From an uncultured Ignavibacteriota bacterium (GTDB lineage: Bacteria > Bacteroidota > Ignavibacteria > UBA10030 > UBA8401), in NCBI GenBank assembly GCA_903861125.1, contig CAIOTF010000007.1, positions 1-64,000 on the forward strand: a DNA stretch of 64,000 bases. Reading direction: 5' to 3'. Below the pieces are notes generated by a model. The model was not told the DNA's origin and made no database searches. It saw only the letters and a program-made list of their open reading frames with translations. Positions 9,415 through 18,216 of the stretch are shown one piece after another. The translations under genes were made by a program, and so were the position numbers. Every line of letters starts with the position of its first letter. Positions within the stretch are counted from its first letter, which is position 1.

Positions 9415-9446
9415 AAAAATCTCCGCACTTAGAAGCGGAGATTTTT
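9415..9446 (-). terminator. Rho-independent terminator of trpB2
   Basis: Arms AAAAATCTCCGC and GCGGAGATTTTT form a 12-bp stem just beyond the trpB2 stop on the minus strand, with a T-rich end in that direction. Confidence 0.8.
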
Positions 9447-9453
9447 ATTATGT

Positions 9454-10815
9454 TCAGATCGTTGGGGTTGTCAGTTTTGCAAGCGATTCCTGAATTGCCT
9501 CGTCGCTGAGATGATGCCGGACTAATTTTCCGGAAAAATAATCATCATACGCCTGCATGTCAAAATGTCCGTGTCCGCACAGATTGAACAGAATAGTTTT
9601 CGAGACTCCTTCCTCTTTGCACCGTTTTGCTTCTTCCACCACTGTTGCAATGCCGTGTCCTGCTTCCGGTGCGGGTATGATCCCTTCGGTCTTTGCAAAA
9701 AGCACAGCTGCATCGAATGTATCCAATTGATGGTGCGCGCGGGCTTCGATCAGTTTATCTTTTAACAGTTGACTGACGATGACTCCGGCGCCGTGATACC
9801 GTAATCCGCCGGCATGGATTGCCTGCGGCACAAAATTATGACCTAACGTGAACATGGGAAGAAGCGGGGTCATCCCGACCGTATCGCCGAAGTCATAACG
9901 GAAAACGCCGCGGGTCAATTTCGGACAGGAGGCCGGCTCACTGGCGATGCACCGGGTTTTTTTTCCATTCTCAAGATTGAAACGGAGGAATGGGAATGTC
10001 AGTCCCGCAAAATTCGATCCGCCGCCGAACGGTGCAACGATGATATCCGGAAAATCACCGGCCTTTTCCATTTGCAGGACAGCTTCCTGGCCCATAACAG
10101 TCTGGTGAAGAAGCACATGGTTCAGCACGCTTCCTAATGCGTATTTTGTATGTTCATCCTGCAAAGCAATTTCGATCGCTTCCGAGATCGCGATACCGAG
10201 CGAACCGGGGGAGTTCGGATCTTCGGCAAGAATTGATCTGCCTGCCGCAGTGCGGGTGGATGGGGACGATGTGACCGTAGCACCCCAGGTATTCATCATC
10301 ATTTTTCGGTACGGTTTGCCGTCATAACTTACTTTGACCATAAATACTTCGCATTCCATTCCGAGAAGATTGCATGCAAAGCTCAAAGCACTTCCCCATT
10401 GTCCGGCTCCGGTTTCGGTAACGATACGTTTTACCCCTTGCTGCTTGCTGTAATATGCCTGAGGTACGGCCGTGTTCGGTTTGTGCGATCCGGCCGGACT
10501 TACACCTTCGTATTTATAATAGATCTTTGCCGGTGTGTCGAGTGCTTTTTCCAATCCATATGCGCGATAGAGCGGTGTCGGTCTCCATACCTTGTAGATC
10601 TCGCGGACCTCTTCGGGAATGGCGATCCACTTTTCCGTCGATACTTCCTGTTTGATCAATTCCATCGGAAACAGCGGGGCAAGCGCATCCGGACCGATCG
10701 GTTCTTTCGTTCCGGGATGCAGCGGCGGAAGAGGCTTGTTCGGCATATCGGCCAGAATATTGTACCAATGCGTTGGGATTTCGCTTTCCTGCAGTGTGAT
10801 CTTTTTGTTTTTCAT
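9454..10815 (-). CDS. trpB2: Tryptophan synthase beta-like protein (TrpB2 type)
   Basis: A 453-residue PLP-dependent enzyme of the TrpB2 branch. The catalytic lysine lies in [11 protein letters not shown] and the phosphate-binding loop in [11 protein letters not shown]. TrpB2 proteins are longer at the N-terminus than TrpB1 and carry out condensation of indole with L-serine; many are stand-alone. No trpA or other trp gene is nearby, which agrees with TrpB2 rather than the operon-encoded TrpB1. A perfect palindrome lies just upstream, so the gene may be under specific repression. Confidence 0.92.
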   Translation of the reverse strand: MKNKKITLQESEIPTHWYNILADMPNKPLPPLHPGTKEPIGPDALAPLFPMELIKQEVSTEKWIAIPEEVREIYKVWRPTPLYRAYGLEKALDTPAKIYYKYEGVSPAGSHKPNTAVPQAYYSKQQGVKRIVTETGAGQWGSALSFACNLLGMECEVFMVKVSYDGKPYRKMMMNTWGATVTSSPSTRTAAGRSILAEDPNSPGSLGIAISEAIEIALQDEHTKYALGSVLNHVLLHQTVMGQEAVLQMEKAGDFPDIIVAPFGGGSNFAGLTFPFLRFNLENGKKTRCIASEPASCPKLTRGVFRYDFGDTVGMTPLLPMFTLGHNFVPQAIHAGGLRYHGAGVIVSQLLKDKLIEARAHHQLDTFDAAVLFAKTEGIIPAPEAGHGIATVVEEAKRCKEEGVSKTILFNLCGHGHFDMQAYDDYFSGKLVRHHLSDEAIQESLAKLTTPTI

Positions 10816-11133
10816 ATGAGTATTGATTGAAATGAATGAAAATATAACAGCATGCTGTTATAAAAAATATGCGTTCTGAAAATATGGAACCTGAGTGTGA
10901 TCGAAAAATCTGCTTCGATCTGTGAATTACAGCTTGTGTAGTGCGAAGGTAGAATTTCTTCTACGTTGGTTGAAAGGTGATGTGCCGGTCAGTTATACGA
11001 TTGTAAGATAATGAAATTGCCAATTGTGTCAAATAAATATTTTTTTGACCGACCAGGATTTCCATGCTCTGAATTCAAGAGTAGATCATTTTTGGGAGAG
11101 AAAAAACAAGAACCTCGCACAAAAAAATGAAGA
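10816..11133. other. Intergenic region between trpB2 and feoB
   Basis: About 318 bp without a credible gene. It holds the trpB2 upstream palindrome (10843-10862) and a weaker 7-bp stem GATCGAA/TTCGATC at 10899-10920. Nothing else is recognised. Confidence 0.5.
10843..10862. promoter_or_regulatory. Perfect 20-bp palindrome, candidate operator of trpB2
   Basis: TATAACAGCATGCTGTTATA is self-complementary over its full length and is centred about 37 bp before the trpB2 start. A homodimeric repressor site is the simplest reading. No gene for a matching regulator can be identified nearby. Confidence 0.55.
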
Positions 11134-12588
11134 TTAAACGAACAGCAAGCGGTATATCTGTGCAACAAGGAAACAGATGACGATTCCCATGATGGTTGGA
11201 ATAACGGTTGCCAAAGCGGTCCATTTCACACTTTTTGTTTCTTTGTAGATGGTATAAATGGTCGTAGAGCAGGGGTTATGAAGCAAACTGAAGAGCATCA
11301 GGTTTAAACCTGTCAGCACTGTCCATCCGCCTGCGCGGAGTACATCGGCCACGGCTGTTGCTTCATTCAGTTCAAACATAACGCCGGCACCGTTGCCGAT
11401 GCCGGAAAGTTTTGTGCTCAGAACGGTCATCATCAGCACGGTAGGGATGACGATTTCGTTTGCCGGTATGGCGATAATGTATGCGATAATTATTACGCCG
11501 TTGAGACCAAGCAGCATTCCAAACGGATTCGAAAAGTTGATGAAATGTTCGGCGATGCTCATGGTGCCGACATGGATATTGGAAACAAGCCAAATAACGG
11601 CTCCGGCCGGTGCGGCAAACACTATTGCCCGCCACAGCACGATCGCCGTCCGGTCAATAAGCGATGTATATAATGTCTGCCATAACTGCGGAGGGCGATA
11701 CGGCGGTAATTCCAAACTGAAGGATGACGCTTCGCCTTTCAACAAGGTCCGTGAAAGACCCCATGAAACAACCAGGGTGAAAAAAATTCCAAGCGTTGCA
11801 ACACCGACAACCGCTCCGGCGGTTATGAATCCTGCAAGTGCCGGAGGGGCCAGTGCGCCGAAAAAGATAGAAGCAATAAGAATCTGCGTGGGCCATCGTC
11901 CGTTGCATAACGAAAAATTATTGGTGATGATCGCAATCAGCCGTTCGCGCGGACTGTCGATGATCCGCGTGGCAACAACACCGGCAGCGTTGCAGCCGAA
12001 TCCCATCGTCATGCTGAGCGATTGTTTGCCGTGAGCACCCGCTCTGCGGAAGAGGGAATCCATATTGAATGCAACGCGAGGCAGATATCCGAAATCTTCC
12101 AATAATGTAAAGAGGGGGAAGAAGATCGCCATTGGCGGAAGCATGACGCTGACCACCCACGCCATGGCAAGCCACACTCCGTCAGCAAGAACTCCGGTAA
12201 GCCACCACGGTGAGCCGATCAGGACAAAAACTGATCTCAGCCAGGGATGCATCGTATCCACCAGCAGCGATGCGATCAATGCCGACGGAATGTTTGCTCC
12301 TTCTACCGTAAGCCAAAACACGAAAGCGAGCAGCAGGAACATGAGCGGAAATCCGAACCATCGGCTGGTGATAAGACTGTCCAGCTTTTTATCGAAATCG
12401 AACCGAGGCTTTCCGTCCGGCAGCGTTACCGCACGTGACGCGATCTGATTGGCATCGGCGTAGATCGATTCAATCAGTGAATCATGAACATGTTCACCGA
12501 TTTCCCACCGCAATGTATTCGCCGAGGAGAGAATGGATTCTTTGCCGGCTGTTGTCGTGCGCTGTTCTTTTTTCAATCTGTTCTTCAC
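11134..12588 (-). CDS. feoB: FeoB membrane (permease) subunit, separated from the GTPase
   Basis: A 484-residue multi-spanning protein corresponding to the C-terminal part of FeoB, with the two gate regions (for example MGFGCNAAGVVATRII near the middle, typical of FeoB). It would form the Fe2+ pathway in the inner membrane. It lacks the G domain, which is encoded by the preceding gene. The two genes overlap by 4 bp (ATGA at 12585-12588), so they are translationally coupled. The N-terminal 60 residues are a charged linker equivalent to the helical spacer of single-chain FeoB. Confidence 0.9.
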   Translation of the reverse strand: MKNRLKKEQRTTTAGKESILSSANTLRWEIGEHVHDSLIESIYADANQIASRAVTLPDGKPRFDFDKKLDSLITSRWFGFPLMFLLLAFVFWLTVEGANIPSALIASLLVDTMHPWLRSVFVLIGSPWWLTGVLADGVWLAMAWVVSVMLPPMAIFFPLFTLLEDFGYLPRVAFNMDSLFRRAGAHGKQSLSMTMGFGCNAAGVVATRIIDSPRERLIAIITNNFSLCNGRWPTQILIASIFFGALAPPALAGFITAGAVVGVATLGIFFTLVVSWGLSRTLLKGEASSFSLELPPYRPPQLWQTLYTSLIDRTAIVLWRAIVFAAPAGAVIWLVSNIHVGTMSIAEHFINFSNPFGMLLGLNGVIIIAYIIAIPANEIVIPTVLMMTVLSTKLSGIGNGAGVMFELNEATAVADVLRAGGWTVLTGLNLMLFSLLHNPCSTTIYTIYKETKSVKWTALATVIPTIMGIVICFLVAQIYRLLFV

Positions 12589-13391
12589 TGTACCGCCTCC
12601 CGGGTGGCCACACTCTTTGCGGAAAGATTTCCCAGTTCACCGCTTTTCACGGCATCGATGATTTTCTGATCTCCATCCAGCAATCGCAACGCGATCCAAC
12701 GAGTGTTGGGAAGCAGGGGGAATTCTTTTTTGATCTTAGCTGTCAGTTCCGAGATCGCTTTTTCCAGCCGCGGTGCGGTCCGTTCCAAACGATACGGACG
12801 GCATATGTAAGCACCCGATGCAACATCGTACACATTCTTCAGCAGTTCGGGAATCCCTTCTTCCTGCCGCGCGGCCGCTGCAACAACGGGAACACCAAGA
12901 TCCTTTGCAAGCCGCCGCGTATCGACTTTGATATTGTGCCGCTGCGCTTCATCGATAAGATTCAGGCAGACAACGGCGCGATGGGTGATCTCCAAAACCT
13001 GCAGAACCAGATTTAAATTCCGTTCGAGACGGGTTGCATCAACAACAATCACCGTAACATCCGGCTGACCGAAGAGAATGAAATCACGCGCCACTTCTTC
13101 ATCCGTGCTTGTAGAGAGAAGGGAATAAGTCCCGGGAAGGTCGACGAGTTTGAATCGTTTATTGCCGTACACGAATCCGCCTTCGGCGCGGGTGACCGTT
13201 TTGCCGGGCCAATTTCCCGTATGCTGGCGCAGACCGGTCAACGCATTGAACACGGTACTTTTTCCGGTATTCGGATTACCGGCAAGGGCGACAACAAAAT
13301 CAAACTGCGACATGTTGATGCCGAGTTTGGTTAGATTGCCGAGATTATGAACGGGGCAATCATCGCAATTTTCTTTTGGTGTTTGTGACAT
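12585..13391 (-). CDS. feoB: FeoB GTPase subunit, separate gene
   Basis: A 268-residue G-domain protein equal to the N-terminal part of FeoB. Seen are G1 GNPNTGKS, G2/switch region near HTGNWPGKTVT, G3 DLPGTYSL, and G4 NLID. A short N-terminal extension contains CDDCPVH, a possible metal-binding or redox motif. The product would regulate the membrane subunit encoded by the overlapping downstream gene. Splitting at this point preserves whole domains, which suggests a stable two-subunit form rather than a frameshift. Confidence 0.9.
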   Translation of the reverse strand: MSQTPKENCDDCPVHNLGNLTKLGINMSQFDFVVALAGNPNTGKSTVFNALTGLRQHTGNWPGKTVTRAEGGFVYGNKRFKLVDLPGTYSLLSTSTDEEVARDFILFGQPDVTVIVVDATRLERNLNLVLQVLEITHRAVVCLNLIDEAQRHNIKVDTRRLAKDLGVPVVAAAARQEEGIPELLKNVYDVASGAYICRPYRLERTAPRLEKAISELTAKIKKEFPLLPNTRWIALRLLDGDQKIIDAVKSGELGNLSAKSVATREAVQ

Positions 13392-13481
13392 GCTGTTTAT
13401 TGTTTAACGTCAGTAATCTTGTGATGATTCTGCAATGTTCTTGTTTGCTCGTCCAACACTTTGCAATGTGGGACGCCGGAA

Positions 13482-14498
13482 TTATTTTTGTATAAAGATC
13501 ATTGCCGCATGCTGCCGGCGAAGTGCAACTGTTGCACCGCGGATTGCATACGCCGTCGGGTCACCCGATGCACTTTTCATTTCAGCGCGGATGGTTGTTC
13601 CGGGAACAACACCGAGGTCCATCAATCGCCGCCGCTGCTGACCGCGCATTGCTTTCGAAATACTCAGCACGTGTGCCTCTTCGCCGATCTTCAGTGAGGC
13701 AAGTGAATCAAGAGGAGCGGTGATCCGCTGTTCTTCCTCGGTGATTGGTGCAACAGTTAAATTGTTGGTGAGCAGCGGTGCGAGAACGATCTCTTCACCA
13801 TCAGCCGCAAACCGCACCCGTTCGTTTGAACGGTCGATCATTCTTACCTGCATTCCTACATAGAGCCCTTGTGCAATTAGTTGTGCGAACACTGCTTCCG
13901 GTTCATCCTCAATATGTGTGATGAGGGCAAATTCACCGCTTTTTAACGAAAGCAGAGAATGTCCTTTTCTGGGGGGCATCTCTCCGGTCGGTGTCGGGAT
14001 GGGGTCACCGTGCGGGTCGAAATTCGGGTTGCCGATCTGCGCGGCGAGCATTTCCGTTTCAGCGGGGCTCAGCGTATGTTCGGCCAGTTCGGCCGATGAA
14101 TGCCACTCCGTTGGAGGAACGCTTGTTTCATCCGCAAGATACCGTTCCCATAAGCGGTGAACACGGATAATACGCAGGGCATAGGAATTTCCGTCCGCAG
14201 TAAGTTTTACGCCGTTATCGTTCGTGATGAGAAGCCCCATGGCGGAAAGCCTTGTCAGCAGTTCCGCGGCTTCATCCGTGGAGATCAGCAACACGCCGGC
14301 AATACTTTCGGTGGTACAGTTGATATTTTTGTATTCATAGTCATAGATATGCTTCAGCGCATCTTCGACCAGGGCGCGCTTCATTCCGGAGCGGGCACGC
14401 TTCCATTGCGCGAAGAGACCGTACTTCGGAGTGAACAATGCCGCTGTGATGGCAGTTACGATTCCAAATACTATCAATGCTTTTCCGGGATCGATCAT
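13482..14498 (-). CDS. Membrane-anchored DtxR-like/FeoA fusion protein
   Basis: A 338-residue chimera. Residues 4 to 22 form a single transmembrane helix (ALIVFGIVTAITAALFT). Next comes a winged-helix region like DtxR (IAGVLLISTDEAAELLTRL and ALRIIRVHRLWERYL), then the DPHGDPIPTPTGEM hallmark of the DtxR dimerisation/metal region. The last part holds FeoA/SH3-like domains, including LMDLGVVPGTTIRAEM near the C-terminus. FeoA domains help FeoB-dependent Fe2+ uptake. The fusion probably ties iron sensing to the transporter at the membrane. It lies between dtxR and feoB in the same operon. Confidence 0.82.
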   Translation of the reverse strand: MIDPGKALIVFGIVTAITAALFTPKYGLFAQWKRARSGMKRALVEDALKHIYDYEYKNINCTTESIAGVLLISTDEAAELLTRLSAMGLLITNDNGVKLTADGNSYALRIIRVHRLWERYLADETSVPPTEWHSSAELAEHTLSPAETEMLAAQIGNPNFDPHGDPIPTPTGEMPPRKGHSLLSLKSGEFALITHIEDEPEAVFAQLIAQGLYVGMQVRMIDRSNERVRFAADGEEIVLAPLLTNNLTVAPITEEEQRITAPLDSLASLKIGEEAHVLSISKAMRGQQRRRLMDLGVVPGTTIRAEMKSASGDPTAYAIRGATVALRRQHAAMIFIQK

Positions 14499-14507
14499 AT
14501 GCGTCTC

Positions 14508-15161
14508 CTACACATTCTCGACGAAAATATTGGATGCTATTATAGAACTGATGTTGAACTCGTTATTGTCAATCTTTACCAGCATCGAGTTGTCGAAATT
14601 CATTTTTTGTTTGATATGGATCTCTTTGTTCAGCGAAATGCCGATCGATGCAACGTATTGCAGCATCTCTGAATTTGAATCGCTTACCCGCACGACACGA
14701 ACCGTCGATCCTGCTCGTACGTCGCTCATAGGATGGCTCATCGGACATTTTAACTCGCCGTCTTTTGTCGGGATCGGATCGCCGTGCGGATCAATCAGTG
14801 GATGACCCAGGGCATGATCTATCTTATCTTCCATCTTATCGGACATGATATGCTCAAACCGTTCCGCCTCATCATCGATCTCATCCCAGCGGAAGTGGAG
14901 TACTTCAACAAGAAACATTTCCCACAATCGATGTTTGCGGATGATACGCAAAGCAAGTTTTTTGCCTTCGTCCGTCAGTTCAACACCTTTGTACGGCGTA
15001 TGCGTCAGTGTTCCTTCTTCGGCAAGTTTCTTGATCATCTCGGAAACGGATGCGGGAGAGATCTGCAGCTTATCCGAAAGGGACGATGTGGTCACCTTTC
15101 CTTCACCGGAGGAAAGTTTGTAAATATTTTTAAGATAATTTTCACTCTGTTCACTTGCCAT
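14508..15161 (-). CDS. DtxR/MntR-family metal-dependent repressor
   Basis: A soluble 217-residue regulator. The N-terminal winged helix (LSDKLQISPASVSEMIKKL) is followed by the dimerisation/metal-binding part with IIRKHRLWEMFLVEVL and HPLIDPHGDPIP, and a C-terminal FeoA/SH3-like domain. Such proteins bind Fe2+ or Mn2+ and repress uptake genes. The gene lies second in the CDF-dtxR-feo operon, 15 bp after the CDF-like gene, so it likely represses its own operon through the box upstream of 15845. Confidence 0.9.
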   Translation of the reverse strand: MASEQSENYLKNIYKLSSGEGKVTTSSLSDKLQISPASVSEMIKKLAEEGTLTHTPYKGVELTDEGKKLALRIIRKHRLWEMFLVEVLHFRWDEIDDEAERFEHIMSDKMEDKIDHALGHPLIDPHGDPIPTKDGELKCPMSHPMSDVRAGSTVRVVRVSDSNSEMLQYVASIGISLNKEIHIKQKMNFDNSMLVKIDNNEFNISSIIASNIFVENV

Positions 15162-15176
15162 AAGAAGTTCTCCGGT

Positions 15177-15845
15177 TCAATCGTTTCCGCACGAACAGCT
15201 GCCGTTCAATGATTCTGCTTTTTCAAAACATTCTTTTCCCTCTTTCACGGAAAAATACACCAGTCCCAATGCACCGGCCGCATCAACATATGGAAGAGAA
15301 AATATTTCGTACAAAAAACTGGAGGTGAGAAGCGTTACGGACATATACACGCAGACCACATTGCATTGCGCATCAGCGATGATCGCTTTTGAATCCAATG
15401 CAGTGCCGATCTTCTTTTTATAATAGATCAAGCCGAGCATAGCAACTATTGATACCAGAGAAATTACTACGCCCCAAAATGTTGATTCCGGTTGTCGTCC
15501 CGAGACGACGGAAAGAACGGATGAAATCAATAGTCCTCCGGATAAAACATAGAACGCCCAACCGGTGATCTTCAATGCAGATATCTCAAAGAGACTTTTA
15601 TGGCTGGCAGGGTTGTTGGCGATCCGTATTACCATTGCCGCGATGCCGATTCCGGAAATGGTTTCAATAAAACTGTCCACACCGAAACCGAATAAGGTGA
15701 GAGACTCATCGGAAAAACCGATAATAGTTGAAATAAGACCTTCGGCGATATTGTATACAATAGTGAAAATGCTCAAATACAGAGCAAAATTGTATAATTT
15801 TCGTTTTTCAAGGGATATTGCTGAATTGACGTTTAGGATATCCAT
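15177..15845 (-). CDS. Cation transporter, CDF-like
   Basis: A 222-residue protein with five or six transmembrane helices and a pattern like cation diffusion facilitators (GFGVDSFIETISG in an early helix, ADAQCNVVCVYMS in a later helix). In classic CDF proteins the second motif has a His-Asp pair; here the Asp remains but a His is not evident. The C-terminus is short and ends in SCSCGND, so no full cytoplasmic domain is present. It is the first gene of the iron operon and probably moves Fe2+, Mn2+ or Zn2+, direction presumably export. Confidence 0.7.
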   Translation of the reverse strand: MDILNVNSAISLEKRKLYNFALYLSIFTIVYNIAEGLISTIIGFSDESLTLFGFGVDSFIETISGIGIAAMVIRIANNPASHKSLFEISALKITGWAFYVLSGGLLISSVLSVVSGRQPESTFWGVVISLVSIVAMLGLIYYKKKIGTALDSKAIIADAQCNVVCVYMSVTLLTSSFLYEIFSLPYVDAAGALGLVYFSVKEGKECFEKAESLNGSCSCGND

Positions 15846-15866
15846 TTTTCGCTCTACAGATAAATA

Positions 15867-15887
15867 AAATTAGGAATGCCTAAATTT
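15867..15887 (-). promoter_or_regulatory. DtxR-family-like operator upstream of the iron operon
   Basis: TTAGG-AATG-CCTAA (15870-15883), inside an AT-rich frame, is an inverted repeat with half-sites like those of DtxR/IdeR boxes. It lies 25 bp before the start of the CDF-dtxR-feo operon, and the operon itself encodes two DtxR-type proteins. The link is inferred. Confidence 0.55.
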
Positions 15888-15928
15888 AACTCAAGGACTG
15901 GTGAAAGTCAAGACGTGAGTGAAAACAG

Positions 15929-16405
15929 CTATTTTTCACCGAAAATCTTAAGCCACTCATCTATCTGAGAAGTGCTGAGGGGGACGTCGGATTTTTCCGT
16001 GATGATGTCATCGCTTTCAGAAAGCAGATTGGAAAAATATTTTGATGTGTGTGTTTGGCAGGAACAGACCTTTGCAAAGTTCATGATCTCGTTATCCGAT
16101 GAAATGATGACAAGCTGGGGCCGTTGTTTGGAATGTTCGATCATTGTTTTGATCTTTGCGTCTGCCGAAAAAGGAAAAGAAAAAATCACATGCACGGGAG
16201 CGTGAGGTGATTGTCGTGGGGAATTAGCCGGCGCAGTTCCGTCAAAAACAATTGTACATCGGAATTTTTTCTTGTGCGTCAGTTGTGCAACACTATGGAT
16301 CAAAAGCTCGCGTGACGATTCCGCATTATGTGCGAGGGTCTTTTTCAGCGTAGGGATCGCATGGATGACGTTGTAACCATCGATGATATAATGCTGCATG
16401 ATCAA
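15929..16405 (-). CDS. NYN/YacP-type ribonuclease-like protein
   Basis: A 158-residue PIN-fold protein of the NYN (YacP/Rae1-like) group. The hallmark YIIDGYNVIH is at the N-terminus, with further acidic positions in IVFDG and IISSDNEIMNFA. Relatives include ribosome-associated and tRNA-active endonucleases; activity here is inferred. The ATGA overlap with the stop of the channel gene at 16402-16405 shows translational coupling. It is the last gene of a four-gene minus-strand string. Confidence 0.82.
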   Translation of the reverse strand: MIMQHYIIDGYNVIHAIPTLKKTLAHNAESSRELLIHSVAQLTHKKKFRCTIVFDGTAPANSPRQSPHAPVHVIFSFPFSADAKIKTMIEHSKQRPQLVIISSDNEIMNFAKVCSCQTHTSKYFSNLLSESDDIITEKSDVPLSTSQIDEWLKIFGEK

Positions 16406-17358
16406 TCCACCTCTACGCGTTCATAATCGTGAATGCGGTTCATTCTTACACCGATCGCTTTACCGGTGGTACTTTTCTCAAAGATATCCTTAAACTTCGC
16501 ACCCCATACAATCTCATCATAGCGGTACGATGAACGTGAATGTACTGTTTGCGAATACGTTTCATCCGTTGCGGTGATCATCACGAACATTTCCGTTTCC
16601 GACTCTTTCAAAAATTCTTTGTTCTTGTTGTGCAACGGACTTTTTTCATCGATCTCGTGAACGATCGTCCAATGCAGCGGAAAGAATGTCACTTTTTGCC
16701 GATCCAACGGAAGTGTGTGATACTGACGGATACGGCGCCCCTCTTTTTCATGCATCCAGGAAAAAATGATCTGCGCTTCGATATTGATCAGCTGACTTGA
16801 CCGTTGATTGATCACACGAACCATCAATGCTTTTCCATTCTTGAAAGGTGCTATAATGGCATGATTGCTGTAGAGGATCTTTGCATTCGGTCTGGCAAAA
16901 CGAGCAAACAGCAGTCCGGTTGCCATCGCCGCGCTGACCAGCGCAAAGAACGCTTCGAATGTCATCAGCCAGTTGGCCGGTGCGTTTCTGGGACTCAACG
17001 ATCCATACCCAATCGTGCCGAACGTTTCAACGCTGAAGAAAAAGCAATTCCAAAATTGATTTGTCATTGTTGTGCTTTCGGCGCCGTTCAGTGCATCACT
17101 TCCGCACAAATAATACCCGAATGCAAAGGAAAAATTGACGACGACATAGAACGCCGCCATTAAGGAAAGGAATTTGGACCAGGAAATAGTAATGAGCCAA
17201 TGGTACATGCTCATGGATTTGACAACCGACATACCTTCGCGGTCCACGTTGAACGTTCCGTCGCGGTTCATCATGCGGTTATGTTGTTCCTGGGAGAGGC
17301 GGGCTCCGAATCCAAGATCGTTCTTATCTTCCCGAATGACCGGTTTGATTTTTTTCAT
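16402..17358 (-). CDS. Inward-rectifier (KirBac-type) potassium channel
   Basis: A 318-residue two-helix channel. The first helix spans roughly residues 62 to 84, the pore loop contains the filter TIGYG, and the second helix contains FEAFFALVSAAMATGLLFARF. A C-terminal immunoglobulin-like cytoplasmic domain (from about residue 165) is characteristic of Kir channels, with SNHAIIAPFKNGKALMVRV typical of its first strands. It would conduct K+ under control of lipids or ligands. It is cotranscribed with a methyltransferase upstream and coupled to the NYN gene downstream. Confidence 0.92.
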   Translation of the reverse strand: MKKIKPVIREDKNDLGFGARLSQEQHNRMMNRDGTFNVDREGMSVVKSMSMYHWLITISWSKFLSLMAAFYVVVNFSFAFGYYLCGSDALNGAESTTMTNQFWNCFFFSVETFGTIGYGSLSPRNAPANWLMTFEAFFALVSAAMATGLLFARFARPNAKILYSNHAIIAPFKNGKALMVRVINQRSSQLINIEAQIIFSWMHEKEGRRIRQYHTLPLDRQKVTFFPLHWTIVHEIDEKSPLHNKNKEFLKESETEMFVMITATDETYSQTVHSRSSYRYDEIVWGAKFKDIFEKSTTGKAIGVRMNRIHDYERVEVD

Positions 17359-17367
17359 AATGTTTGT

Positions 17368-18216
17368 TTACTGTTGTTTTTTGGCTATGATCATAACACC
17401 GTTTCCGGTTGTTCTGGTTCCATGATAATCGAACAGCATAGAAAGAATGTATAACGGCAAAAAGATCAGATAGAAAGGAACAACAATCACTGCAACGGCC
17501 GGATGCCACGATTTGAACAGCCACTCGAAGATGGATGACAGTTCGAACATTGTTGCGGCAACAATACCGAAGGAATGTCTCTTTTCCTCGATCACGAATC
17601 CGCATTCGTTCAGCTTCTTTTCCAGCGATTCATCGGTATATGTCTGAGGCCTTCCAATAATCTCATCATAGTCAAAACCGGATTTTTTCGCAAAATACTT
17701 ATAGATCGATAGTTTTCGGCGGTAATTCACCGCTGCATACAATAGCAGCTTCCCGTTAGGGGCAAGTGCATCGCGGAATCTTTTTAACACGAGCATGTCG
17801 TCCTTAATCAGCATCAGCACCGCTATACACAGGATCAGGTCCTGACCGGGAGGAATTTCCGCCGTACCAAGGTCGCTGCACACAAAATCCATATTTTTTC
17901 GTCTCAGCATAGCGGCCAGTCTGTTGCATACATCAATGTTGGATTGCGAATAATCGATTCCGGTGATCCGTTCCGCATTTTTGAATTCGGAGATGGTGAA
18001 GAGAAAATCTCCCATTCCGCATCCGGCATCAACGATCCGTTTTGGAGGTTCGGCGGAGCGCAATACCTGACGGATCGATCTTCGGGCATACTTCATCCGT
18101 AACACCGAAAGATGATTCAGCCAGAAATAAAAGAACCACAGGCGCGGGAACCGATGGAGCAGTTCGGGAGTATGTTGATGATTGAGATATTGAAATATTT
18201 TATTCGGCATGGTCAA
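17368..18216 (-). CDS. Class I SAM-dependent methyltransferase with C-terminal membrane segment
   Basis: A 282-residue protein with motif I VDAGCGMGDFLF, an acidic motif II region (ITGIDYSQSN) and a post-I segment DLILCIAVLMLIKDD. The C-terminal 40 residues include a hydrophobic helix (PAVAVIVVPFYLIFLPLYIL), suggesting attachment to the inner membrane and perhaps a lipid or quinone substrate. The substrate is unknown. The gene starts inside the stop of the amidase gene (ATGA overlap at 18213-18216) and ends 9 bp before the channel gene. Confidence 0.8.
   Translation of the reverse strand: MTMPNKIFQYLNHQHTPELLHRFPRLWFFYFWLNHLSVLRMKYARRSIRQVLRSAEPPKRIVDAGCGMGDFLFTISEFKNAERITGIDYSQSNIDVCNRLAAMLRRKNMDFVCSDLGTAEIPPGQDLILCIAVLMLIKDDMLVLKRFRDALAPNGKLLLYAAVNYRRKLSIYKYFAKKSGFDYDEIIGRPQTYTDESLEKKLNECGFVIEEKRHSFGIVAATMFELSSIFEWLFKSWHPAVAVIVVPFYLIFLPLYILSMLFDYHGTRTTGNGVMIIAKKQQ

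Noticed and set aside
11393-12034. Plus-strand frame of 213 codons opposite the FeoB membrane gene
   Set aside because: It lies entirely opposite a clearly conserved gene and shows no recognisable protein features.
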